Assembly: GCF_023653455.1 (NCBI RefSeq) | Contig: NZ_JAKEDR010000155.1 | Coordinates: 1 to 8,533 of the forward strand | DNA length: 8,533 nucleotides | Direction of reading: 5' to 3' | Origin: Paraclostridium ghonii | Lineage (GTDB): Bacteria; Bacillota; Clostridia; Peptostreptococcales; Peptostreptococcaceae | Part shown: positions 1 through 5,697 of the stretch, piece by piece | Numbering within the stretch: the first letter of the stretch is position 1 | How the letters are laid out: every line of letters begins with the position of its first letter | Position numbers and translations under genes: made by a program | The notes under the pieces: model-generated | What the model was told of the DNA's origin: nothing | Databases searched by the model: none | What the model saw: only the letters and a program-made list of their open reading frames with translations

Positions 1-77
1 CTATATATACTAGCAATAAAAAGTACTATTCCTAAACAAAACCATATATTTCTTCTTAACTTTAAATCTTTATTCAT
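1..77 (-). CDS. N-terminal fragment of a putative membrane protein (runs off the left edge)
   Basis: On the minus strand an ATG at 77-75 opens a reading frame that stays open to the window edge (25 codons). The peptide begins MNKDLKLRRNIWF and continues into a hydrophobic run (CLGIVLFIASIY), the pattern of a short basic cytoplasmic start followed by a first transmembrane segment or signal anchor with positive-inside charge. A good ribosome binding site, AAAGGTGG, ends about 8 nt before the ATG, which is the main reason for believing the start. It is divergent from the PH-domain gene at 329. The family cannot be named from 25 residues. It is too short for statistical ORF support, so confidence rests on the RBS plus the amphipathic start. 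Confidence 0.55.
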   Translation of the reverse strand, partial: MNKDLKLRRNIWFCLGIVLFIASIY

Positions 78-134
78 AAAAGCACCACCTTTTGACTAAT
101 AGATTATTTTAAACTTATATATTTTAAGCTAAGT

Positions 135-154
135 GCAATTGTATTTATAATTGC
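135..154. repeat. short inverted repeat in the divergent intergenic region
   Basis: GCAATT at 135-140 and AATTGC at 149-154 form an inverted repeat with 6-bp arms and an 8-nt spacer. It lies in the 251-bp gap between the divergent genes at 77 (minus) and 329 (plus), about 60 bp upstream of the minus-strand start. It could be an operator for the partial membrane-protein gene. In such AT-rich DNA a repeat of this size can also arise by chance. The rest of the gap holds only the promoter at 261-294. Confidence 0.25.
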
Positions 155-260
155 CATAAATATTAAAATAAATAAGTGACTTTATAAAATAAATTCGATT
201 TTTAATTACAAAATCCTTTAAAGTAATATTTTATTTGATAAAAAAGAGATGCATTAAAGC

Positions 261-294
261 TTTACTTGAAAGTAATTTGAATATATACTAATAT
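261..294 (+). promoter_or_regulatory. sigma-A-type promoter for the PH-domain gene, overlapped by an inverted repeat
   Basis: Two overlapping sigma-A readings exist here: TTTACT (261-266), 17 nt, TATACT (284-289), or TTGAAA (266-271), 17 nt, TAATAT (289-294). Both would start transcription about 30 nt before the ATG at 329. The -35 region lies inside TTACTT-GA-AAGTAA (262-275), a 6-bp inverted repeat with a 2-nt centre, which would be a natural place for a dimeric repressor. The promoter is fairly likely; the operator is inference. Confidence 0.5.
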
Positions 295-328
295 TACATA
301 AAATAATTATATTGGAGGGGATTTTATA

Positions 329-739
329 ATGGCGTTTTTTAATAAATTAGCAGGTTATGGATCAATAGATAATTCAGCAGGGGATAAAATAAGGGATTAC
401 TTAATAGATGGAGAAGAGATAATACAAGCATTTACTTTTATAAGAGATTCTATAATATTAACTAACTATGGAATATATTTAGTAGATGTTCAAGGTGTTA
501 GTGGAAAAAAAGTAGAAGTAAAATTCTTCCCTTCTAAAAATGTAAAAAGTATATCTTTTGAATCAGCATCTACATTTGATTTAGACGTAGATATAAAAAT
601 AGGAGTAGATGGGAATACAGTTATAAGTCAAAGTGGGATACCTCATAATGCGCCTATTTCTTTTAAAGTTCCAAAAGCTCAAGCTGAAGAAGCTAAAGAA
701 ATAGTTAATCTTGTAAAAGTACATTATTTAGTTAGATAA
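329..739 (+). CDS. bacterial PH-domain protein (bPH_1 / DUF1696 type)
   Basis: This 136-residue protein looks like a single bacterial pleckstrin-homology domain of the bPH_1 family (Bacillus YvbH-like). It starts with a short helix (FFNKLAGYGSID), then DGEEIIQAFTFIRDSIILTNYGIYLVDVQG at about 27-56, the family's KK-basic and aromatic turn (SGKKVEVKFFPSKNV, 58-72), and the hallmark ESASTFDLDVDIKI segment (78-91). It ends in an amphipathic helix (116-131). No signal peptide or membrane span is seen, so it should be cytosolic. The biochemical role of the family is poorly defined. AGGGG at 316-320 (GGAGGGG from 314) gives an 8-nt spacing to the ATG. The gene is alone between its own promoter (261-294) and the palindromic terminator starting 2 nt after the stop. 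The family call is firm; the function is unknown. Confidence 0.85.
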   Translation: MAFFNKLAGYGSIDNSAGDKIRDYLIDGEEIIQAFTFIRDSIILTNYGIYLVDVQGVSGKKVEVKFFPSKNVKSISFESASTFDLDVDIKIGVDGNTVISQSGIPHNAPISFKVPKAQAEEAKEIVNLVKVHYLVR

Positions 740-740
740 A

Positions 741-806
741 TTAAAGAAATAAAATAAAAATACACTTAGTAAGCTTACTAAGTGTATTTTTATTTTATTT
801 CTTTAA
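741..806. terminator. perfect 66-bp palindrome, bidirectional terminator shared by two convergent genes
   Basis: Positions 741-806 are a perfect palindrome of two 33-nt arms centred on AAGCTT (771-776). I checked base pairing outward from the centre to TTAAAG at 741 and CTTTAA at 806; position 740/807 breaks it. A central C/G-containing stem (761-786) is flanked by A-rich and T-rich tracts, so each strand reads as an intrinsic terminator. It starts 2 nt after the PH-domain gene stop. On the other strand it contains the last codons and stop of the ParB-like gene (stop 792-790). Confidence 0.9.
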
Positions 807-1185
807 GTAAATCATCGCAATATTTTACCCATAAAATTTCATGTTCACAATTTGGTACTATTCTATCTTGTAAATTTTCTATAGATTTTAGGCCCATTTT
901 TTTAGATTTATTATAAAGAGTTAAATAAAGTTTTGTAGGACCTGGAACATCTTCTATTGGATGAATTTCTGCTGATATAAATTTCTTACCGTGCTCGAAG
1001 GCAGCCATAGCTCTTGAGTGGCCATCTATAAGTACATACTCTCCATTAATTACACCAACAAGAACGGGAGGAAACACAGGGTTTTTATCATCAGAATATA
1101 TATTCCTTATTTTTTCTAATTTTTCTTTGTTAATATAAAAATTATTTGGAATTAACTCTCTTACTAAAAGTTCTTTTAAAATCAA
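790..1185 (-). CDS. stand-alone ParB-like (ParB/sulfiredoxin-fold) domain protein
   Basis: The protein is 131 residues from the preferred start. It carries the ParB N-terminal/sulfiredoxin-like core: an N-terminal LVRELIPNNFYI strand, PPVLVG (about 39-44), and the signature VLIDGHSRAMAAFEHG with DGHSR at about 54-58. The C-terminal half (LYLTLYNKSKKMGLKSIENLQDRIV...LWVKYCDDLL) resembles a known group of small uncharacterised ParB-like proteins. It lacks the helix-turn-helix and dimerisation domains of a plasmid or chromosomal ParB, and no ParA is nearby, so a partition role is unlikely. Real ParB domains bind or hydrolyse CTP, but whether this one does is unknown. A GTG at 1191 gives a longer frame (133 residues) but abuts the Shine-Dalgarno. 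AGGAGG (1198-1193) is 7 nt from the in-frame TTG at 1185-1183, which is therefore chosen. Its last codons lie in the shared terminator palindrome. Confidence 0.8.
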   Translation of the reverse strand: MILKELLVRELIPNNFYINKEKLEKIRNIYSDDKNPVFPPVLVGVINGEYVLIDGHSRAMAAFEHGKKFISAEIHPIEDVPGPTKLYLTLYNKSKKMGLKSIENLQDRIVPNCEHEILWVKYCDDLLKEIK

Positions 1186-1192
1186 TTTCACA

Positions 1193-1198
1193 CCTCCT
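1193..1198 (-). promoter_or_regulatory. ribosome binding site that selects a TTG start for the ParB-like gene
   Basis: Read on the minus strand, a consensus AGGAGG (inside AAAGGAGGT) sits with zero spacing to GTG at 1191 but 7 nt before an in-frame TTG at 1185. Initiation normally needs about 5-9 nt, so the TTG is the better start. This shortens the protein by two residues. Confidence 0.7.
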
Positions 1199-1219
1199 TT
1201 TAAAACATTAGCTAAAATA

Positions 1220-1249
1220 AATATATTAGATAGATAAGTAAAATATCCT
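1220..1249 (-). promoter_or_regulatory. weak candidate promoter for the ParB-like gene
   Basis: On the minus strand AGGATA (1249-1244), 18 nt, TATATT (1225-1220) would begin transcription about 28 nt before the TTG start. The -10 matches 5 of 6 but the -35 only 3 of 6, so this is tentative. Confidence 0.3.
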
Positions 1250-1354
1250 TTAATTTAATATTTTTTACTTGCAATAAAGAATAAAAGAGGTAATGGTTAT
1301 AAAATCGTAGAATTATTAATATAAAAGTAGAATTAAGTAGTATTTACTCTTAAT

Positions 1355-1382
1355 TTGAGTGTTAACTATAAAGAATTATAAA
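1355..1382 (+). promoter_or_regulatory. candidate promoter for the methyltransferase gene
   Basis: TTGAGT (1355-1360), 16 nt, TATAAA (1377-1382) fits a sigma-A promoter and lies about 50 nt before the GTG start at 1433. Upstream, GTAGAATTA occurs twice (1307-1315 and 1327-1335), exactly 20 bp apart, i.e. on nearly the same helix face, which might be a tandem regulator site. The 241-bp gap 1192-1432 between the divergent ParB-like and methyltransferase genes holds nothing else I recognise. Confidence 0.4.
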
Positions 1383-1432
1383 AAATCAAAGCATTAAAAA
1401 GTTAAAGCTATAAGGGGTAGGAGGGATGTAAA

Positions 1433-2059
1433 GTGTTAGATAACAAAGGGTTTGATTTATGGGCTAAAGAATATGATAAAAGTGTAGAACTAAGTTCTAA
1501 TGAATATCCTTTTGATGGATATTATGATGTTTTAAGTTACGTTTACAATGCAATTAATAAAGATAGAAAAAATGATATATTAGATATAGGTTTTGGAACA
1601 GGAGTGCTGACAAATAAGTTATATGAAGATGGTGCAAATATATTTGGTATAGATTTTTCTCAAGAGATGATAAATATTGCCCAAGAAAAGATGCCAAACG
1701 GAGTGTTTATACAACACGATTTTAATAACAAGTTACCTATTAAATTAACAAGTGAAAAATTTAACTATATAATATCTTCTTATGCAATTCACCATTTAGA
1801 TAATGATACAAAAGTAGAGTTTATAGAAGAATTAGAAAAACTGTTAAAGCCAGATGGTAAAATAATAATTGCAGATGTTGCATTTAAAACAGAAAAAGAT
1901 TTAATAGATTGCAAAAACAAAAATATGGATAAATGGGATGCAGATGAAATATATATGGTTGAAGAAAATATTATGAATTCACTAAATCAAAGAAAAATTA
2001 ATACAGTATATATACAAATCTCTTCTTGTGCAGGTATTGTAGAAATACATAAAAAATAA
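1433..2059 (+). CDS. class I SAM-dependent methyltransferase (Methyltransf_11/25 type)
   Basis: This 208-residue cytosolic protein has the Rossmann-fold methyltransferase motifs in order: the conserved front FDLWAKEYDKS (7-17), motif I DILDIGFGTGVLT (48-60) binding the S-adenosylmethionine carboxypropyl side, acidic loop GIDFS with ribose-contacting D74 (72-76), a DF turn after QH (94-97), motif IV-like FNYIISSYAIHHLD (110-123), and LLKPDGKIIIAD (137-148). It ends in ISSCAGIVEI, common in Bacillus YrrT-like and clostridial relatives. The substrate cannot be told from sequence. The start is GTG: AGGAGGG (1419-1425) has 7-nt spacing, while the ATG at 1426 is immediately followed by a stop codon. 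GrpB follows 72 nt downstream with no clear strong terminator, so co-transcription is possible. Confidence 0.88.
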   Translation: MLDNKGFDLWAKEYDKSVELSSNEYPFDGYYDVLSYVYNAINKDRKNDILDIGFGTGVLTNKLYEDGANIFGIDFSQEMINIAQEKMPNGVFIQHDFNNKLPIKLTSEKFNYIISSYAIHHLDNDTKVEFIEELEKLLKPDGKIIIADVAFKTEKDLIDCKNKNMDKWDADEIYMVEENIMNSLNQRKINTVYIQISSCAGIVEIHKK

Positions 2060-2086
2060 GATTGAGTTTTATGAATTGAAAGAGAT

Positions 2087-2108
2087 TAAATAAAATTAAT
2101 TTTATTTA
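2087..2108. repeat. 22-bp perfect AT-only palindrome between the methyltransferase and grpB genes
   Basis: Positions 2087-2108 form a perfect palindrome of 11-nt arms centred between 2097 and 2098 and containing only A and T. It sits 24 nt before the grpB start. It could be a weak hairpin or terminator, or an operator-like site. It has no GC pairs and no clean U-tract, so a terminator role is doubtful. Confidence 0.35.
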
Positions 2109-2117
2109 TAATGAATT

Positions 2118-2125
2118 GTGGGGAG
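2118..2125 (+). promoter_or_regulatory. ribosome binding site that selects the inner ATG of grpB
   Basis: GTGGGGAG lies 6 nt before the ATG at 2132. The earlier in-frame ATG at 2111 has only A/T-rich sequence upstream, and this Shine-Dalgarno would fall inside its coding region. The start at 2132 is therefore preferred. Confidence 0.75.
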
Positions 2126-2131
2126 ATTTTT

Positions 2132-2713
2132 ATGTGTAAAAAAAGTGAAGGTAGAATTATAGAGGTACTAGAATATAATCCTGATTGGAAAGCTGAATTT
2201 ATAAAAGAAGCAAAAGATATTTATGAGATTATGGGAAAAGAAGTAGTAAAAGTACATCATATAGGAAGTACATCTATTCCTGGTATAGATGCAAAGCCTG
2301 TAATTGATATTTTGGTTGAAGTGAAAAATATTGAAAATATAGATTTATATAATGAAAGTTTAAAAAACTTAGGATATATAGCAAAAGGTGAGTATGGTAT
2401 ACCTAATAGAAGATTTTTTCTAAAAGGGATATATAAAAGAACTCATCATATTCACGTATTTGAAAGCGGTAATCCAGAGATAAAAAGACATATTGATTTT
2501 AGAGATTATATGATACAACATCCTGAAGAAGCAAAACAATATGGAGAGTTAAAAAAAGAATTAGCCAAAAAGTTTAGATATGATATCGAAGGTTATTGTA
2601 ATGGAAAGGATGCATTTATAAAGGAAATAGACAAAAAAGCATATGAATGGGCTAAATTAAAAAAAATTAATTTTAGTCCTTATTTTAACCATTTTAATCC
2701 ATTTTTATTTTAA
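2132..2713 (+). CDS. GrpB family protein (UPF0157, nucleotidyltransferase fold)
   Basis: The protein has 193 residues from the preferred ATG. GrpB proteins have a nucleotidyltransferase-like fold of unsettled substrate, and in some bacteria are fused to dephospho-CoA kinase. Visible family hallmarks are VEYNPDW-like LEYNPDWKAEF (about 13-23), HHIGSTSIPGIDAKPVIDILVEV (about 42-64) containing the GS-type motif and the D-x-K-P-V-x-D metal/nucleotide region, RFFLKG, a THHIHVFESG histidine cluster (104-113), and HIDFRDYMIQHPEEAKQYGELKKELAKKF (about 120-148). The C-terminus ends in an unusual aromatic tail, SPYFNHFNPFLF, beyond the usual family end. It lies between the methyltransferase (72-nt gap) and NatA (72-nt gap), same strand. 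The family call is sure; the function is not. Confidence 0.88.
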   Translation: MCKKSEGRIIEVLEYNPDWKAEFIKEAKDIYEIMGKEVVKVHHIGSTSIPGIDAKPVIDILVEVKNIENIDLYNESLKNLGYIAKGEYGIPNRRFFLKGIYKRTHHIHVFESGNPEIKRHIDFRDYMIQHPEEAKQYGELKKELAKKFRYDIEGYCNGKDAFIKEIDKKAYEWAKLKKINFSPYFNHFNPFLF

Positions 2714-2736
2714 ATTATAAAGTAAAGATATATAAT
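2708..2736 (+). promoter_or_regulatory. candidate promoter for the natA-permease operon
   Basis: A perfect -10 hexamer TATAAT (2731-2736) lies 17 nt after TTTTAA (2708-2713), a poor -35 that overlaps the grpB stop. Transcription would start near 2743, giving a leader of about 43 nt to the ATG at 2786. The strong -10 supports it, the weak -35 argues caution; read-through from grpB is the alternative. Confidence 0.38.
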
Positions 2737-2773
2737 GAATTTTGAAGGTTTAAAAATTATTACATTAAAAATT

Positions 2774-2780
2774 AAGGGGG
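2774..2780 (+). promoter_or_regulatory. ribosome binding site that selects the natA start at 2786
   Basis: AAGGGGG ends 5 nt before the ATG at 2786. A longer frame from the ATG at 2735 has no Shine-Dalgarno upstream, would start with 17 residues unlike any ABC ATPase, and that ATG overlaps the candidate -10 hexamer. The protein starting MIEVNNLCKSF matches the family's normal beginning. Confidence 0.8.
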
Positions 2781-2785
2781 ATCAA

Positions 2786-3589
2786 ATGATTGAAGTAAAC
2801 AACTTGTGCAAATCTTTTACAAAAGTTGTAAAAGATGACACGTCAAAGAAAAAGAAAAAACTAACTAAATTTAAAACGAAGAAAGAAGATTTTTTAGCAG
2901 TAAATAATATTACATTTAGTGCAAAAGAGGGAGAAATACTAGGAATACTAGGTCCAAATGGGGCAGGAAAAACAACTTTACTTAGAATGCTTGGAGGAAT
3001 ACTAACTCCAACATCTGGCGATATAGAAGTTTGTGGATATGATTACTCTATAGATAAAAATGCAGCCAAAAAAGAGATTGGATATTTATCGGGAAATACA
3101 AAACTATATAATAGACTTTCTCCAAGAGAACTGTTAACAACTTTTGCAAATTTATATGAAATGCAAAAAGATGAAATTGAAAAATCTATAAATGAAGTAA
3201 TAAAGATAATGGATATGGAAAGTTTTATAGATAATAGGATTGAAAATTTATCAACAGGTCAAACTCAAAGAACATCAATAGCAAGATGTCTAGTTCATTC
3301 ACCTAAAATATATATATTTGATGAACCTACTTTAGGATTAGATGTAATTAGTAGTAAATCTATAATAGATTTCATGAAAAATGAAAAACAAAGAGGTAAA
3401 ACTGTACTATATTCAACTCATTATATGGAAGAAGCTGAGACGCTATGTGATAGAATAATTATGATTCATCAAGGTGAGATAATTGCAATGGGAACCCCTG
3501 AAGAATTAAAAGAGAGAACAAATACAAATAATTTAAGAGATGTATTTATATCTCTAGCAAGTGAGAGGGGGGATTTATTTGAGATCTAA
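2786..3589 (+). CDS. natA: NatA-type ABC transporter ATP-binding protein
   Basis: This 267-residue ATPase should power the membrane protein encoded next. It has Walker A GPNGAGKTT (56-64), a Q-loop region replaced by GYLSGNTKLYNRLSPRE (99-115; the usual Q is not obvious and N104 or nearby may stand in), signature LSTGQ (155-159), Walker B IYIFDEPTLGLD (175-186) with catalytic E180, and H-loop H212 in STHYMEEAE. NatA proteins with NatB export Na+ in Bacillus subtilis; the paralogous substrate range is broad. Between the first strand (MIEVNNLCKSF) and the second (FLAVNNITFSA) lies a lysine-rich insertion (about 12-35, with KKKKK at 21-25), longer than in typical ABC ATPases but a feature of some NatA-like proteins. 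The stop overlaps the permease start by 11 nt, implying translational coupling and fixed stoichiometry. Confidence 0.88.
   Translation: MIEVNNLCKSFTKVVKDDTSKKKKKLTKFKTKKEDFLAVNNITFSAKEGEILGILGPNGAGKTTLLRMLGGILTPTSGDIEVCGYDYSIDKNAAKKEIGYLSGNTKLYNRLSPRELLTTFANLYEMQKDEIEKSINEVIKIMDMESFIDNRIENLSTGQTQRTSIARCLVHSPKIYIFDEPTLGLDVISSKSIIDFMKNEKQRGKTVLYSTHYMEEAETLCDRIIMIHQGEIIAMGTPEELKERTNTNNLRDVFISLASERGDLFEI
3566..3572 (+). promoter_or_regulatory. ribosome binding site that selects a TTG start for the permease-protease gene
   Basis: AGGGGGG inside the end of natA lies 6 nt before TTG at 3579-3581. The longer alternative from GTG at 3561 would put this site inside its own first codons and has no Shine-Dalgarno in front. 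The TTG start gives MRSKIVKQILKKE, the expected NatB-like cytoplasmic start. Confidence 0.75.
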
Positions 3590-5654
3590 AATAGTAAAGC
3601 AGATACTTAAAAAGGAAGTTTTAGACATATTAAGAGACAAAAAAACTATATTTATGATGATAGTACTTCCAATAATTTTATATCCTATAATGATGGTAGG
3701 AATAACTCAAATTATGTCTATGTCTATGAATAGCATGGAAAAAGAAAATATACAGATAGCATTTAGTCAAAATCCAGATAAAACTTTAATGTCAGTTATA
3801 AATAAAACAAATGAAGAAAGAAAAAAAGATAGTAGCGAAATAGGTCAAATAGAGCTTAAAGCTACTAATGATTATAAAAAAGATTTAAAAGATGGAAATA
3901 TAGATGCTTACATAAAAGTAAGTGATAAAAATGAAGTCTCAGAATTTAAAATTTATATATATTCATCTAAGGATTCATCAATTATGGGTCAAGAAGAAGT
4001 AGAAAAAGTATTAAATACATATAAAAAAGAATTAGTAGAAAATAAAGTTAAAGAAAGAGGATTAGATGTAAAATCTACACTTGAACCAATTGATTATCAA
4101 ACTGTAGATGTGGCAAAAAATGAAGAGGTGGCAGGCAATTTATTGGGGAGAGTTTTACCATTTGTATTAATAATGGGGCTTTTAGTGGGGGCTACATATC
4201 CTGCAATAGATGTTATGGCAGGTGAAAAAGAAAGAGGTACTTTAGAAACTTTATTTACATTACCTATTACAAACTTAGAATTAGTTATGGGTAAATATTT
4301 AGCTGTATCACTTTGTGCAGTATCATCAGCTATTTTGAATGTTTTATCAGTAGTTATAACTATGTCATTTTTAGTTGCAACTCAAGGTATGGCAAGCGAA
4401 ATGGGAACTATAAATATTAATTATTCGCAGATGATACTTCCAGGAGTAATTACTTTGATATGTGTATGCTTATTTGCTATGGTAGTGTCAGCCGTTAGTA
4501 TGTGTGTATGTTCATTAGCAAAAAGTTTTAAAGATGCACAAAACTATATAACTCCAATTACATTTTTAGTTATGATACCGTCTTATATATCGATGGTCCC
4601 TAATATAGAGTTAGATGGATTTACAGCTACTATACCTGTAGTTAACATATCTTTACTTATAAAAAGTGTATTAACATTTAATAGCAATATAAGTTTGATA
4701 GCTTTAGTTTTAGTATCTAACCTTGTGTTTGTTATAATATCAGTATTGATTTTATCTAAGATGTTTAACTCTGAAGAAATCTTATTTGGAAGTAGTAAAA
4801 ACTTTGCATTATTAGAAAAAAGAAGCAATATAAAAAGAGGAACAATGCCATCTGTTGCAGATGGAGTAACTTTATATGCAATTGGAGTAGTACTATTAAT
4901 ATATGTAGGAAGTTTAATTCAATTAAAATTTGGAACGGCTGGAATAGTAGGTACACAAATTATGATAATTGGATTACCATTAATATTTGCATGGTATATT
5001 AAATCTGATTTCAAAAATATTTTTAGTATAAAATTACCTAAAATACATCACGTATTAGGTGGTATAATACTTTGGGCAGGAGTATTTATAGTTATGAATT
5101 TAACAAGTCAACTACTACTTTATTTATTCCCTCAAAATATGAAAGTTGTAGAAGGGTTAAATGAAGCATTAAAAGTAGATGATAGCATATTATTAAACTT
5201 ATTATTTATAGCAGTTATTCCAGCTATATGTGAAGAAATGTTTTTTAGAGGTTTTGTGTTTAAATCATTTACTCAAAGTAAAGAGAAAAAAGCTCAAATA
5301 TGGGGTGTAATACTTACTGGTATATTATTTGGTTTTATGCACATTGACTTTATAAGAGTTATTCCAACCAGCATTTTAGGTATTGCATTAGCATATTCAG
5401 TATATAAGAGTAAATCAATATTTATACCTATGATGATGCATTTTTTAAATAACTCAGTTGCTATATTTGCAATGCATATAGCGGGAAAAAATAAAGATAT
5501 AGAGAAGTTAAATGAGACTTTAAACTTCGATAATTTAAAAATATTAATGTTTGCTATAGTTATAAGTTTAATATTAATATTTATAGGAAGCAAATTACTT
5601 TGTATAAATAAAAGCAATAAAGTAAAAAACAGTGATGAAAAAGAGTTAATTTAA
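3579..5654 (+). CDS. NatB-type ABC-2 permease fused to a C-terminal CPBP intramembrane protease
   Basis: The 691-residue protein has two parts. Residues 1 to about 400 are an ABC-2 permease of NatB type: a basic start (KQILKKEVLDILRDKKT), a first membrane span (about 23-44), a hydrophilic extracytoplasmic domain (about 47-190), then about six spans, with the family motif MAGEKERGTLETLFTLPI at about 213-230. Residues about 425-675 are a multi-span CPBP (Abi, CAAX protease and bacteriocin-processing) domain with all motifs intact: EEMFFR (E552, E553, R557), FGFMH (F584, H588) and HFLNN (H621, N625). These residues form the glutamate/histidine site of this glutamate-type protease family. NatB alone is about 390 residues, so this is a true fusion; similar ABC permease/CPBP fusions are annotated in other Firmicutes. 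The reading frame is continuous. It works with the NatA-type ATPase just upstream (11-nt overlap). The transported substrate and the protease target are not known. Confidence 0.88.
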   Translation: MRSKIVKQILKKEVLDILRDKKTIFMMIVLPIILYPIMMVGITQIMSMSMNSMEKENIQIAFSQNPDKTLMSVINKTNEERKKDSSEIGQIELKATNDYKKDLKDGNIDAYIKVSDKNEVSEFKIYIYSSKDSSIMGQEEVEKVLNTYKKELVENKVKERGLDVKSTLEPIDYQTVDVAKNEEVAGNLLGRVLPFVLIMGLLVGATYPAIDVMAGEKERGTLETLFTLPITNLELVMGKYLAVSLCAVSSAILNVLSVVITMSFLVATQGMASEMGTININYSQMILPGVITLICVCLFAMVVSAVSMCVCSLAKSFKDAQNYITPITFLVMIPSYISMVPNIELDGFTATIPVVNISLLIKSVLTFNSNISLIALVLVSNLVFVIISVLILSKMFNSEEILFGSSKNFALLEKRSNIKRGTMPSVADGVTLYAIGVVLLIYVGSLIQLKFGTAGIVGTQIMIIGLPLIFAWYIKSDFKNIFSIKLPKIHHVLGGIILWAGVFIVMNLTSQLLLYLFPQNMKVVEGLNEALKVDDSILLNLLFIAVIPAICEEMFFRGFVFKSFTQSKEKKAQIWGVILTGILFGFMHIDFIRVIPTSILGIALAYSVYKSKSIFIPMMMHFLNNSVAIFAMHIAGKNKDIEKLNETLNFDNLKILMFAIVISLILIFIGSKLLCINKSNKVKNSDEKELI

Positions 5655-5668
5655 TTAACTCTTTTTTT
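5638..5668 (+). terminator. intrinsic terminator overlapping the stop codon of the permease-protease gene
   Basis: AAAAGAGTTAA (5639-5649) pairs with TTAACTCTTTT (5655-5665) around a loop holding the TAA stop (5652-5654), followed by a run of seven Ts (5662-5668). The 5' arm encodes the last residues (EKELI) of the protein. Only two or three GC pairs are present, so the hairpin is modest, but the clean T-tract supports termination. Confidence 0.7.
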
Positions 5669-5697
5669 ATAATATATTAATTTTCTAATGATATAAA

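Noticed and set aside
790..1185. ParB-like gene as part of a plasmid or chromosome partition locus
   Set aside because: No parA, parS-like repeats or replication genes are present, and the protein lacks the DNA-binding and dimerisation domains of partition ParB proteins.
1238..1248. Shared 11-mer GTAAAATATCC upstream of two minus-strand genes (also at 8419-8429), possible common regulator site
   Set aside because: In DNA this AT-rich, many 11-mers are expected to recur by chance within 8.5 kb. The two copies only coincide with the -35 regions loosely.
4583..4956. Two minus-strand open frames inside the permease-protease gene
   Set aside because: They are antisense to a continuous, motif-bearing membrane protein and have low-complexity hydrophobic composition with no ribosome binding sites.
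5294..5617. 107-codon minus-strand open frame opposite the CPBP domain
   Set aside because: It mirrors the hydrophobic codons of the CPBP domain and shows no independent domain or start signal.
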